DNA from: Conexibacter arvalis
GTDB taxonomy: Bacteria; Actinomycetota; Thermoleophilia; Solirubrobacterales; Solirubrobacteraceae
Length of the DNA stretch: 64,000 nucleotides
NCBI RefSeq assembly: GCF_014199525.1
Contig: NZ_JACHNU010000002.1
Coordinates: 1 to 64,000 of the forward strand
Direction of reading: 5' to 3'
Part shown: in pieces, positions 47,815 through 55,920 of the stretch
How positions within the stretch are numbered: position 1 is the first letter of the stretch
How the letters are laid out: every line of letters starts with the position of its first letter
Made by a program: the position numbers and the translations under genes
The notes under the pieces: generated by a model
Seen by the model: only the letters and a program-made list of their open reading frames with translations
What the model was told of the DNA's origin: nothing
Database searches by the model: none

Positions 47815-48923
47815 CCGACCGGGTCCTCGATCGAGTCGGCGTTCGCTCTCGTGATCACCCTGCCGCCGGACAGGACGACCTGTCTGGGCTGGTCTGCGTG
47901 CTGTCCGGTGAGCGCGTTGTACGCGGCCCAGACGAGCTGTCTGTGCAGCTCGTGCGGGCTGCTCCAGTAGGTCGCGAACAGGTCGCCGCGCTTGACGCCC
48001 TCCAGCGCCGGCCGGTAGCCGCCGTTGCCGATGATCTTCACCGCGTCCTGGCCGGAGGTGCGGGCGGCGGTCGAGACGCCGACCGAGAGGCTGTCGGTCG
48101 CGGTGAAGACGGCGTCGAGGTCGCGGTGCTTGGCGAACAGCGCGGTCCCGGCCTCGGCGCCGGCCTCGGGCGTGTCGACTCTCGCGTCGACGCGATCGAC
48201 GTACCGCAGGCCGAACCTGTCGCCCCAGTATCTGACCTGTCTGACCTTGTAGTCGAGCATCGGCGCCGGGATCCCGAGGCCGATCAGCGCGTACGTGGCG
48301 CCGGGCTGCGTCTCGGCGAGCAGCTTCGCGCGGTCGTAGGCCGACTTGTCGGTGCCGGAGAAGATCTCGCCGGCGAAGCCCTCCTGGAACGGCAGGTCGG
48401 CTCTGTATGGGACGTCGTTGACGAAGACGAGCGTGCCCTGCGCTCTGGCCTTGTCGAGCAGCGGCGTGAGCGAGTTGGGGTCGAGCGCCGAGAGGACGAT
48501 CGCGTCGACTCTCTGCGCCAGCAGCTGCTCGACGTCGGAGACCTGCTTCTGAACGCTGAACTGCGCGTCGGTCGCGATCACCCTGCCGCCGAGGCGCGCG
48601 ACCTCGTCTCTCACGGCCTCCTCCTGGGCGACCAGCGACGGGACCGCGGTCGACGGATTCGGGAAGCCGATCGTGAACCTGAAGCCCGCTCTGATCTCGG
48701 GCTCCGGGAAGCTCGTCGGGAGGTCGGCCTCCGGGCCGTCGTAGACGACGTCGGCGACCCGCGCGGCGCCGTCGCCGCCGCCGGCGGCGGGCGTCGCCGG
48801 CGCGGCGGCGGTCGCGGCGGCGTCGTCGTCGGACGAGCCGCACGCGGCGAGCGCGACGGCCGCGACGGCGGCGATCAGCAGCGCGAACGCGCGCTTCGCC
48901 CAATCGGGTGCGATGCGGTGCAT
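47811..48923 (-). CDS. Sugar-type ABC importer substrate-binding lipoprotein
   Basis: A 370-residue type 1 periplasmic-binding protein. The signal peptide ends LAACGSS (lipobox), followed by an Asp/Ala/Gly linker and the domain FTIGFPNPSTAVPSLVAQEEAVRDEVARLGGRVI in part, with QRVDAIVLSALDPNSLTPLLDKARAQGT. By hand count 15 of its 26 Arg codons are AGA or AGG, against very few in the flanking enzyme genes. AGGAG lies 11 bases before the ATG. It works with the permease and ATPase upstream. Confidence 0.9.
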   Translation of the reverse strand: MHRIAPDWAKRAFALLIAAVAAVALAACGSSDDDAAATAAAPATPAAGGGDGAARVADVVYDGPEADLPTSFPEPEIRAGFRFTIGFPNPSTAVPSLVAQEEAVRDEVARLGGRVIATDAQFSVQKQVSDVEQLLAQRVDAIVLSALDPNSLTPLLDKARAQGTLVFVNDVPYRADLPFQEGFAGEIFSGTDKSAYDRAKLLAETQPGATYALIGLGIPAPMLDYKVRQVRYWGDRFGLRYVDRVDARVDTPEAGAEAGTALFAKHRDLDAVFTATDSLSVGVSTAARTSGQDAVKIIGNGGYRPALEGVKRGDLFATYWSSPHELHRQLVWAAYNALTGQHADQPRQVVLSGGRVITRANADSIEDPVG

Positions 48924-48957
48924 CGGGGTGGTTCTCCTGGTTCTCGTGTGGTGATGG

Positions 48958-50055
48958 TCAGCCGCGCCCGGCCGCCAGCTCGCGGGCCAGCTCGAGCGGG
49001 CGCGGGTCGATCCACGCGTCGACGTCGAACGGCTGCGCGATGAAGCCGTGCGCGAGCAGGTGGTCGTGCTGGCTCTGCAGCACGGCCGCGGTGTCGTCGG
49101 GAAGCGCGACGTCGAGCGCGTCGGTGAGCGTGTCGCCGTAGCTCGCCTCCAGCAGCGCGGTCGGCAGCTGCAGGCGGTGCGACAGCAGCCGCGCCGACTC
49201 GTCGCGGTGCTCGCGCGACCACGCCGCCGCCTCCAGCAGCCGCGCGATCACGCGCGCGACCAGCTCGGGCCGCTCGCGCGCGAGGGCGCCGCTGACGGTC
49301 AGCGTGTCGGGGACGCCGTTGTTGACGCGCGCGATCCGGTCGGGCTGCTCGGCCTGGTCGAAGACGATCCGCGCGCCGGCCAGCCCCTGCAGCTCGAGCG
49401 CGTGGGTGCTCTGCGACGTGACCGCGTCGACCTCCCCGCGCACGAGCGGCCCGAGCACGGCGCGCTGGAAGTACCACTTGTCGTGCAGCGCCCAGCGCAG
49501 CCGGCCGCGCACGTCGGCGTGGTCGCTGTTCGGCAGCACGTGGTCGGGCTCGTCGACCTCGACCAGCTCGACGTCGTCGAAGCTCAGGTCCGCCGATCTC
49601 AGCGCCTCGGCGTAGACGCGCAGCGTCGAGGCGCGCCAGAAGTCGACGGCGGCGCCGTCGCGGCGTGGCACGAGCAGCCGGCGTCCCCTCAGGTCGGCCG
49701 CCCGCTCGATCCCTGACGCCGGCAGGGCCAGCACGGGGTACGGGACGCGCGTCCACGAGACGCCGATGACGACCGTGTCGGCGCCGCGGGCGCGGGCGAC
49801 GATCGCGGGCACGTTGCCGCCGTGGCGGAACGAGTTGGCCTTGCGGTGAGTGAAGTGCGACTGGTGAGTCGCCGGATCGGGCGAGGAGGCGATCGGCAGC
49901 CACGACAGCCCGCTGCCGTCGAACTCGCGCTCAAAGGCCCCGGTCGCGAGCGCCAGCTCGAAGGCGGTCGGGATCGGGCAGCGCGTGTACCAGAGCTCGT
50001 CGTCGGCCGACGGGATCGTGCGGTCGAGGTCGAGGCCGGCGGTGGTGGCGGTCAT
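48958..50055 (-). CDS. DszB-like sulfinate desulfinase
   Basis: A 365-residue soluble protein with a substrate-binding-protein fold and no signal peptide, the same length as DszB (2'-hydroxybiphenyl-2-sulfinate desulfinase). It begins with ELWYTRCPIPTAFELA, aligning with DszB YSNCPVPNAL; Cys26 matches the DszB nucleophile Cys27. His67 (SHFTHRK) and Arg77 (SFRHGGNVPAI) match His60 and Arg70 of DszB with the same 10-residue spacing, and the GG after Arg is kept. DVELVEVDEP also matches. It should release sulfite from an organic sulfinate. Alternatively it is an NMT1-type binding protein, but the Cys and the missing signal argue against that. Confidence 0.8.
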   Translation of the reverse strand: MTATTAGLDLDRTIPSADDELWYTRCPIPTAFELALATGAFEREFDGSGLSWLPIASSPDPATHQSHFTHRKANSFRHGGNVPAIVARARGADTVVIGVSWTRVPYPVLALPASGIERAADLRGRRLLVPRRDGAAVDFWRASTLRVYAEALRSADLSFDDVELVEVDEPDHVLPNSDHADVRGRLRWALHDKWYFQRAVLGPLVRGEVDAVTSQSTHALELQGLAGARIVFDQAEQPDRIARVNNGVPDTLTVSGALARERPELVARVIARLLEAAAWSREHRDESARLLSHRLQLPTALLEASYGDTLTDALDVALPDDTAAVLQSQHDHLLAHGFIAQPFDVDAWIDPRPLELARELAAGRG

Positions 50056-51095
50056 GCGCTGCTCCCTTCGTTGGCGGTGTCCGACGGGCGGTCGGCGGTG
50101 GCGGCGAGGCGGGCGCGCGCGGCGGCGATCAGCGGGCGGACGCCGCCGGCCGCGGAGATGCGGTCGCCGAGGACGGCGAGGACGAGGATCACGCCGGTCA
50201 CGACCTGCTGCCAGAACGACTGGACGCCCGCGATCGAGAGGCCGTTCTGCAGCACGCCGATGAAGAGGACGCCGAAGACGGTCCCGCCGACGCCGCCGGC
50301 GCCGCCCATCAGGCTCGTGCCGCCGAGCAGCACCGCGGCGGCGGCCTGCAGCGCGATCGCGTTGTCGACCTGCGGGCTGGCGGCGCCGATGCGACCGACG
50401 GCGATCAGCGCGGCGATCCCGGCGCAGAGGCCCGAGATGCCGTAGACGACCACGGTCGTGCGGACGGTGCGGATGCCGGCGAGCCGCGCGGCGACGCGGC
50501 TGCCGCCGACGGCGTAGATGTCGCGGCCGAGGTAGGTGCGGTGCTGGATCCACAGCGCGACGAGCAGCGTCGCGGCCATGATCCAGATCGGGGTCGCGAT
50601 CCCGAGGATCGAGCCCATCCCGATCTCGCGCAGCAGCCTCGCGGTGACGAACTGCGTCTCCGTCTGCGACCAGAGGCTGACGATGCCGGTCAGCGCCGTC
50701 ATCGAGCCGAGCGTCACGACGAAGAACGAGAGCCCGAGGCGGCCGATCAGGAGGCCGTTGACCCCGGCCCCGACGAGCCCGCCGAAGAGGACCGTCAAGA
50801 CGATCGCGACGCCGGGCGGGGCGCCCGCGCCGAGCGCTCTCGCGAGGAAGACGCCGGCGAGCGCGACGATCGCCGCGGCCGACAGGTCGACGCCGGCGCT
50901 GATCAGCACGAACGTCATCCCGAGCGCCAGCACCCACAGGATCGAGACGCCCGTCAGCAGGTTGCGCAGGTTGGTCGCGTCGAGGAAGCCCTCCTGCGTG
51001 ACGCCGAACAGCAGGAACAGCGCCGCCAGGATCAACAGCACCGGGCGGAAGCGGTGGGTGGCGGCCCAGGCGCGGCGGGGCAGTGCGGCAGTCAT
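50052..51095 (-). CDS. Sugar-type ABC importer permease (RbsC-like)
   Basis: A 347-residue permease with about 10 membrane helices: LALGMTFVLISAGVDLSAAAIVALAG is the family signature, and AAAVLLGGTSLMGGAGGVGGTVFGVLF the second. AGGAGGAC precedes the ATG at 51095, which overlaps the ATPase stop. The C-terminus is an Ala/Arg-rich cytoplasmic tail. It forms the channel for the lipoprotein at 47811 and the ATPase at 51092. Confidence 0.9.
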   Translation of the reverse strand: MTAALPRRAWAATHRFRPVLLILAALFLLFGVTQEGFLDATNLRNLLTGVSILWVLALGMTFVLISAGVDLSAAAIVALAGVFLARALGAGAPPGVAIVLTVLFGGLVGAGVNGLLIGRLGLSFFVVTLGSMTALTGIVSLWSQTETQFVTARLLREIGMGSILGIATPIWIMAATLLVALWIQHRTYLGRDIYAVGGSRVAARLAGIRTVRTTVVVYGISGLCAGIAALIAVGRIGAASPQVDNAIALQAAAAVLLGGTSLMGGAGGVGGTVFGVLFIGVLQNGLSIAGVQSFWQQVVTGVILVLAVLGDRISAAGGVRPLIAAARARLAATADRPSDTANEGSSA

Positions 51096-52732
51096 GCGTG
51101 TCCTCCTGCGAAGCGGGCGACGGCCTCCTCGGAGGCCTCCTCTGCGGTCAGCGACGCGACGACCTCGCCGCGCGCCAGCACGACGATGCGGTCGCACAGG
51201 GCGAGCAGCTCCTCGGTCTCGGAGGAGCTGACGAGCAGAGCGGCGCCGTCGGCGGCGGCCGCGCGCAGCAGCCGGTGGATCTCGGCCTTCGCGGCGACGT
51301 CGACGCCGCGCGTCGGCTCGTCGAGCAGCAGCACGCGCGAGCGGGCGGCGATCCACCTGCCGAGCGCGACCTTCTGCTGGTTGCCGCCGCTGAGCGTGCT
51401 GACCGGCGCTGCCGGCGAGGCGGCGACGATCCGCAGCGTCGCGATCGCCTCCCCGACGAGCGCGCGCTCGGCCGCGCCGCCGGGCGCGCGCAGGCGGCCG
51501 GCGTCGCGCGTGGCGACCATCGCGAGGTTGTCGGCGACCGAGCGCTGAAGGACGAGGCCCTGGTGCTTGCGGTCGGGCGGCAGGTAGCCGACCCCGGCGG
51601 CGATCGCCGCGCGCGGGTCGCGCGCCCGGAGCGCGCTGCCGTGCAGCTCGACCGTCCCGCTCGCGGGCAGCGCGCCGAAGATCGCCTCCAGCAGCTCGCT
51701 GCGCCCGGCCCCGACGACGCCGGCGAGGCCGACGACCTCGCCGGCCGCGACGTCGAGGTCGACCTCGCGCAGCAGGCCGGGCGCGCCGACGCCGCGCAGG
51801 CGCAGCGCGGGGACTGAGGCAGTGGTGGTGGTGGTGGATCCGGCGGTGGCGGCTGCGGGCCGCGTCGCGGCGCCGCTGCGGGCGCGCGCTCGCTCCGCGA
51901 CGGCCGGGCCGACCATCGCCTCGACGATGCGGTCGGCGTCGAAGTCGGCGATCGGGCCGGCGGCGACCGTCTCGCCGTCGCGCAGCACCGTCAGCTCGTC
52001 GGCGAGCGCGAGCAGCTCGGGCAGACGGTGGGAGACGAAGATCGTCGAGACGCCGCGCGCCCGCAGCCGCCGCACGGCGGCGAACAGCGCCTGCACCTCG
52101 TCGTCGCCGAGCGAGCTGGTCGGCTCGTCGAGGATCAGGATCCGCGCTTCCTGCGACAGCGCGCGGGCGATCTCGACCATCTGCTGGCGGTCGGGCCGCA
52201 GCCTGCCGACCGGCGTCGCGGGATCCTCGTCGAGGCCGAGGCTCGCGAGCAGCTCGGCGGCGCGCGCGTTGGAGGCGCGCCAGTCGATCCCGCGCACGCG
52301 GCGGCGGACGAGCCGGCCGCCGAGGAAGACGTTCTCCGCGATCGACAGGTCGGGCGCGAGCGCCGTCTCCTGCGAGACCATCGCGATCCCATGGCGCAGC
52401 GCCGCCAGCGGGCTGGTCAGCGCGATCTCGGCGCCGTCGAGCACGATCCTGCCGGCGTCGGGGCGCTGCTGACCGGAGAGGACGCCGAGCAGCGTCGACT
52501 TGCCCGAGCCGTTGGCGCCGATCAGCCCGTGGACGACGCCCGGCCGGGTCAGCGCCAGCCGCGCCCCGCGCAGCGCGTGGACGCCCCCGAAGCGCTTGCG
52601 GACGTCGTCGAGCAGCAGCTGGGGCGCGCCGTGCGGCGCCTCCGCCCCGCGCGCCGTCGCCGCCGCGCCGGTGGCCGCGCCCGTCGCCGCCGCGCCGGAC
52701 GCCGAGCGGGCGCTCGCCTCCGTCGCGCTCAT
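51092..52732 (-). CDS. Sugar-type ABC importer ATPase, two domains
   Basis: A 546-residue protein with two ABC modules. The first has Walker A GANGSGKST and Walker B ILILDEPTSSLG; the second has GVVGAGRSE in place of Walker A, signature TLSGGNQQK and LLLDEPTRGVD, the usual RbsA/XylG asymmetry. The ~38-residue N-terminus is Ala/Gly-rich, and a Thr-rich linker (AGSTTTTTASVP) joins the modules. Its ATG overlaps the stop of the FAD monooxygenase gene (ATGA). Confidence 0.9.
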   Translation of the reverse strand: MSATEASARSASGAAATGAATGAAATARGAEAPHGAPQLLLDDVRKRFGGVHALRGARLALTRPGVVHGLIGANGSGKSTLLGVLSGQQRPDAGRIVLDGAEIALTSPLAALRHGIAMVSQETALAPDLSIAENVFLGGRLVRRRVRGIDWRASNARAAELLASLGLDEDPATPVGRLRPDRQQMVEIARALSQEARILILDEPTSSLGDDEVQALFAAVRRLRARGVSTIFVSHRLPELLALADELTVLRDGETVAAGPIADFDADRIVEAMVGPAVAERARARSGAATRPAAATAGSTTTTTASVPALRLRGVGAPGLLREVDLDVAAGEVVGLAGVVGAGRSELLEAIFGALPASGTVELHGSALRARDPRAAIAAGVGYLPPDRKHQGLVLQRSVADNLAMVATRDAGRLRAPGGAAERALVGEAIATLRIVAASPAAPVSTLSGGNQQKVALGRWIAARSRVLLLDEPTRGVDVAAKAEIHRLLRAAAADGAALLVSSSETEELLALCDRIVVLARGEVVASLTAEEASEEAVARFAGGHA

Positions 52733-54402
52733 GCCGCCGCCTCCGCGCGCACGCGGCGGCCGCGGATCGCGTCGATCAGCGCGAGCGGGTCGCTCGGCGC
52801 CCCGGTCCCGCGCCAGGCGACCACGTGGTCGGGTCGCACGAGCACGAGCGGCAGCTCGTAGGCGGCGCGCGCCGCCGGCTCGTCGAGCGCGACGACCTCC
52901 AGCGGCAGGCCGGCCGCCTCCGCGGCGGTCGCGACCGCCGCGACGTCGGCGGGATCGGCGCCGAGGTCGAGCAGCGTGAACCAGTCGCCGAAGCGATCCG
53001 ACAGCGGCGTGCCGTCGGCCAGCCACAGGTGCGGCGCGCGGTGGCCGGGCGCCGACGACGGCGTCACCCGCTCGGGGTCGAACGGCGGCGCCGGCGGGCC
53101 GTCCTCCTGCGCGACGACGATCGGCGAGTCGGGGAAGCGGTGGTCGAAGACGATGCCGTCGCTGCCGGCGGAGAGGATCGCCGCCAGCTCGGCGCCAAGC
53201 TCGGCGCGCTGCGCCTCGCCCTCCGGCCCGTCCTGCTCCAGCGCCGTCAGCGCCTCCAGCCGCGCGCGCAGCTCGGCCATGCCGGCCGCGCTGGCCATCG
53301 TCGCGTCGGCGAGCCGGTGGGCGACGGCGGCGCGCTCGTGGGCGTAGGCGTCGAGCAGCGTGTCGCCGCCCCACCCCTGCACGACGGCGGCGAGCGCCCA
53401 GCCGAGCGTCGCGGCGGCGGCGATGCCGGAGTTGAGGTTCTGGCCGAGGTGCGGCGGGAAGGCCTGGACGGCGTCGCCGACGAGCAGGATGCGTCCCTTG
53501 CGCAGCGTCTCGGCGACCCGCTTCTGGACGAGGTGGGTCGAGACCGAGACCGCCTCCAGCACGATCTCCGGGCCGACGCCGAGGTAGCGGCGGGCGGCGT
53601 CGAGCAGCTGCGCCGCTTCGAGCGTGACCTCGACCGGCGTCGGGCCGATCCCGACGCGCCACAGCTCCGGCTCGAACGGCGAGATCAGGCCGTGGACGTC
53701 GGCGTTGAAGACCATGAAGAGGACGGCCGGCTCGACGCCGAGCGCCGCGAAGCCGCCCGGCAGACGGAAGACGAAGTTGTGGTAGCGGCCGAGCGGCTCG
53801 TCGGCGACCATCTCTATGCCGGCGCTGCGCCGCACGGCGCTGCGTCCGCCGTCGGCGCCGACGACCCATGCGGCCTCGACCGACCGCCGCTCGCCGTCGG
53901 GCCCGACGACCTCGACGGTCGCGGAGTCGGCGTCCTGGCTGACCTCCGCGACCTCCCACCCGAGCGCGATCCGCGCGCCGAGCTCGAGCGCCCGCTCGCG
54001 CAGGATGCGGTTGACGTGGTACTGCGGGAGGTCCTGCGGCGGCTCGGAGGCGAGCTCCCACCACGGCGCGGCCGGGCTCCAGGTCGGGCGGCCGGCGCCG
54101 AGCGGCGGGCACAGCTCCGCCCCGGCGACGCGCGTCGCGACGACGGTGCCGCGATGCCACGACTGCGGCAGCGTCTGCGCGGAGCGGAAGGCGCCGGCGA
54201 CGCCCCACCGCCGGCACAGCTCCAGCGTGCGGATCGAGATGTTGCGGGCGCGCACGTTCGCGGTCTGGATCGCGCGGCGGCGCTCGACGATCAGCGGGCG
54301 CACGCCGCGGCGGGCGAGCTCGAGCGCGAGCGCGGAGCCGACCGGTCCGCCGCCTGCGACCAGCACGTCGACCCGCGCCGGCGGCGCAGTGAGTTCATTC
54401 AT
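52729..54402 (-). CDS. FAD-dependent aromatic hydroxylase (group A flavoprotein monooxygenase)
   Basis: A 557-residue PheA/MhpA/TetX-type hydroxylase. Motifs are DVLVAGGGPVGSALALELARRG (FAD), WVVGADGGRSAVRR (DG motif) and ILLVGDAVQAFPPHLGQNLNSGIAAAATLGW (GD motif). The C-terminal thioredoxin-like domain (FGDWFTLLDLG) is typical of phenol hydroxylases. Such enzymes add a hydroxyl to an aromatic ring with NAD(P)H and oxygen. The ATG at 54402 is favoured because three operator-like repeats lie directly upstream; an ATG eight codons earlier would place one of them inside the gene. Confidence 0.88.
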   Translation of the reverse strand: MNELTAPPARVDVLVAGGGPVGSALALELARRGVRPLIVERRRAIQTANVRARNISIRTLELCRRWGVAGAFRSAQTLPQSWHRGTVVATRVAGAELCPPLGAGRPTWSPAAPWWELASEPPQDLPQYHVNRILRERALELGARIALGWEVAEVSQDADSATVEVVGPDGERRSVEAAWVVGADGGRSAVRRSAGIEMVADEPLGRYHNFVFRLPGGFAALGVEPAVLFMVFNADVHGLISPFEPELWRVGIGPTPVEVTLEAAQLLDAARRYLGVGPEIVLEAVSVSTHLVQKRVAETLRKGRILLVGDAVQAFPPHLGQNLNSGIAAAATLGWALAAVVQGWGGDTLLDAYAHERAAVAHRLADATMASAAGMAELRARLEALTALEQDGPEGEAQRAELGAELAAILSAGSDGIVFDHRFPDSPIVVAQEDGPPAPPFDPERVTPSSAPGHRAPHLWLADGTPLSDRFGDWFTLLDLGADPADVAAVATAAEAAGLPLEVVALDEPAARAAYELPLVLVRPDHVVAWRGTGAPSDPLALIDAIRGRRVRAEAAA

Positions 54403-54404
54403 GG

Positions 54405-54467
54405 TCACGGTGAGTACGTCGATCAACTCACGGTGAGGCGCCGGTCCGTCCGACCCCTCACGGTGAG
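54405..54467. promoter_or_regulatory. Three direct copies of a palindromic operator-like motif
   Basis: TCACGGTGAG occurs at 54405-54414, 54428-54437 and 54458-54467; the last two are part of CTCACGGTGAG, a perfect 11-base palindrome with a one-base centre. Spacing is 23 and 30 bases (about two and three helical turns). The cluster lies immediately upstream of the FAD hydroxylase start and is probably the binding array of a regulator that is not encoded nearby. Confidence 0.6.
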
Positions 54468-54510
54468 TGCACGAGCGATCACCCTAGCACAAACTCGACA
54501 ATCTTGATCG

Positions 54511-54527
54511 CTTTTATCGGAATAGTC
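54511..54527 (-). promoter_or_regulatory. Shared GACTATTCCG motif, first copy
   Basis: On the minus strand GACTATTCCGATAAAAG. The first ten bases and the pattern that follows recur upstream of the next operon gene at 55833 (GACTATTCCGGTCAATATAG). It lies about 110-125 bases upstream of the FAD hydroxylase and 30 bases past the end of the DszC-like gene. A common regulator is suggested; the sequence resembles sites of Rrf2/CymR-like sulfur regulators only loosely. Confidence 0.45.
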
Positions 54528-54556
54528 ACCGGACGGCGCCGCCCCGCCGCCGCCCG

Positions 54557-55804
54557 TCAGATCACGTGGTTGGTCGCCGACGGAGCGACGCCGTTGAGCA
54601 CGAAGTTGCCGACGTGGATGTACTTCCAGCGGTTGGGGTCGTGCAGCGTGTGCGTGCGCGCGTTGCGCCAGTGACGGTCGAGCCCGTGCTTGGCGTCGAC
54701 GCCGCTGGAGCCGGCCGACTCGAAGATCGCGGTCGCCACCTCCAGCGCGACCTCGCCGCCGAACGCCTTCGCCTCCGCGACCCCCAGCCGCGCGGCTGTG
54801 ACAGCCGCCTCGCCGCCTTCGTCGCGCGCGACGTCCATCAGCTCGGCGGCCCGCCGCAGCAGCTGCTCGGCGGCGTGGACGAGCGTCGTCAGCCGCCCGT
54901 AGTGGAGCTGGGTCGCCTGCTCGTCGGCGGCTCGCTCGACCTCAGCGTCGGGCCACGGCCGCGCCCGCGTGCGCACGAACGCGATGCCGTCCTCCAGCGC
55001 CCCGCGCGCGATGCCGACGTCGATCGCCGCGTGCTGCAGCTGCGGGAAGGCGCCGGAGATCGTCGGCCTCGGCGCGGCCGGCGCGAGGCCGTAGTCGAGC
55101 ACGTGCTCGTCCGGGACGTGGACCTCGTCCAGCGTCGTCGTGCCGCTCAGCGTCGAGCGCTGGCCGAAGGCGGTCCAGTCCTGGTCGACGGCGACCCCGG
55201 GCGCATCGCCGGGCACGTAGGCGAAGACCAACTCGCCGTCGTCCTTGGCCGCGAAGACGGCGATCCAGTCGGCCCCGAGCGCGCCGGTCGAGTAGTACTT
55301 GGCGCCGTTGAGCCGCCAGCCGCCGGCCGGGTCGCGCGTCAGCCGCGTGCGGTAGTCGCGCGCATGCTTGGTGCCGCGCTCCGACAGCGCGTTGCCGAAC
55401 CGCCTGCCGGCGACCGCCTCGCCGAAGAAGAACGCCTGCTGCGCCGGCGTCCCGAAGCGCCGCACGGCGTCGACGAAGGCGACGTGCGGCTGGACGATCT
55501 GCACGAAGGCCGGATCGGCGGCGGCGAGGATCCGGAAGACCTCGGCGATCACGACGTGCGAGGCGCCGACCCCGCCGTGCTCGGCCGGGACCGACAGCGC
55601 GAGCAGCCCCGAGCGCCGCAGCAGCTCCAGCTCCGCGTGCGGCAGCGCGTGCTCGCGGTCGCGCGCGACCGCCCCGGCCCGCACCTGCTCGGCGACCGCA
55701 TGCGCCGCCGCGACCGCCCGATCGCCCGAGGCGAGGCGGGCGACGGTCGCGCCGGCCGCCGTTCCGTCCGCCGCGGTCGCGGCGTCCGCCGTTGGTGAAG
55801 TCAT
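54557..55804 (-). CDS. DszC/SfnC-like flavin-dependent monooxygenase
   Basis: A 415-residue acyl-CoA-dehydrogenase-fold monooxygenase: LSVPAEHGGVGASHVVIAEVFRILAAADPAFVQIVQPHVAF, then GWRLNGAKYYSTGALGADWIAVFA and DWTAFGQRSTLSGTTTLDEVHVP in the beta domain, and the C-terminal ending HWRNARTHTLHDPNRWKYIHVGNFVLNGVAP (in parts), which is the DszC/SfnC hallmark. It likely oxidises sulfur or a related heteroatom with reduced flavin from a separate reductase. It is transcribed towards the FAD hydroxylase but separated from it by 154 bases that include operator-like repeats. Confidence 0.86.
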   Translation of the reverse strand: MTSPTADAATAADGTAAGATVARLASGDRAVAAAHAVAEQVRAGAVARDREHALPHAELELLRRSGLLALSVPAEHGGVGASHVVIAEVFRILAAADPAFVQIVQPHVAFVDAVRRFGTPAQQAFFFGEAVAGRRFGNALSERGTKHARDYRTRLTRDPAGGWRLNGAKYYSTGALGADWIAVFAAKDDGELVFAYVPGDAPGVAVDQDWTAFGQRSTLSGTTTLDEVHVPDEHVLDYGLAPAAPRPTISGAFPQLQHAAIDVGIARGALEDGIAFVRTRARPWPDAEVERAADEQATQLHYGRLTTLVHAAEQLLRRAAELMDVARDEGGEAAVTAARLGVAEAKAFGGEVALEVATAIFESAGSSGVDAKHGLDRHWRNARTHTLHDPNRWKYIHVGNFVLNGVAPSATNHVI

Positions 55805-55827
55805 GTGAGAGAAGCTCCCTGCGTGGC

Positions 55828-55859
55828 AACTTGACTATTCCGGTCAATATAGGCAAGTT
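55828..55859. promoter_or_regulatory. 32-bp inverted repeat with GACTATTCCG motif
   Basis: AACTTG at 55828-55833 and CAAGTT at 55854-55859 are the ends of an inverted repeat whose inner parts (CTATT and AATATAG) also nearly match. Inside it TTGAC-N7-GTCAA is perfect. It contains GACTATTCCGGTCAATATAG at 55833-55852, the second copy of the motif seen at 54511. It lies 24-55 bases upstream of the DszC-like gene start. Confidence 0.6.
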
Positions 55860-55920
55860 CGCAGACAGTCGCCGGCCGGCCGGCGGCGCGCGCCGGCCTG
55901 GTGGCGGTTCGACGGTCGCC

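Noticed and set aside
48958-50055. Ordinary ABC substrate-binding protein
   Set aside because: No signal peptide or lipobox, a separate lipoprotein gene exists in the same operon, and the DszB Cys/His/Arg set is in place.
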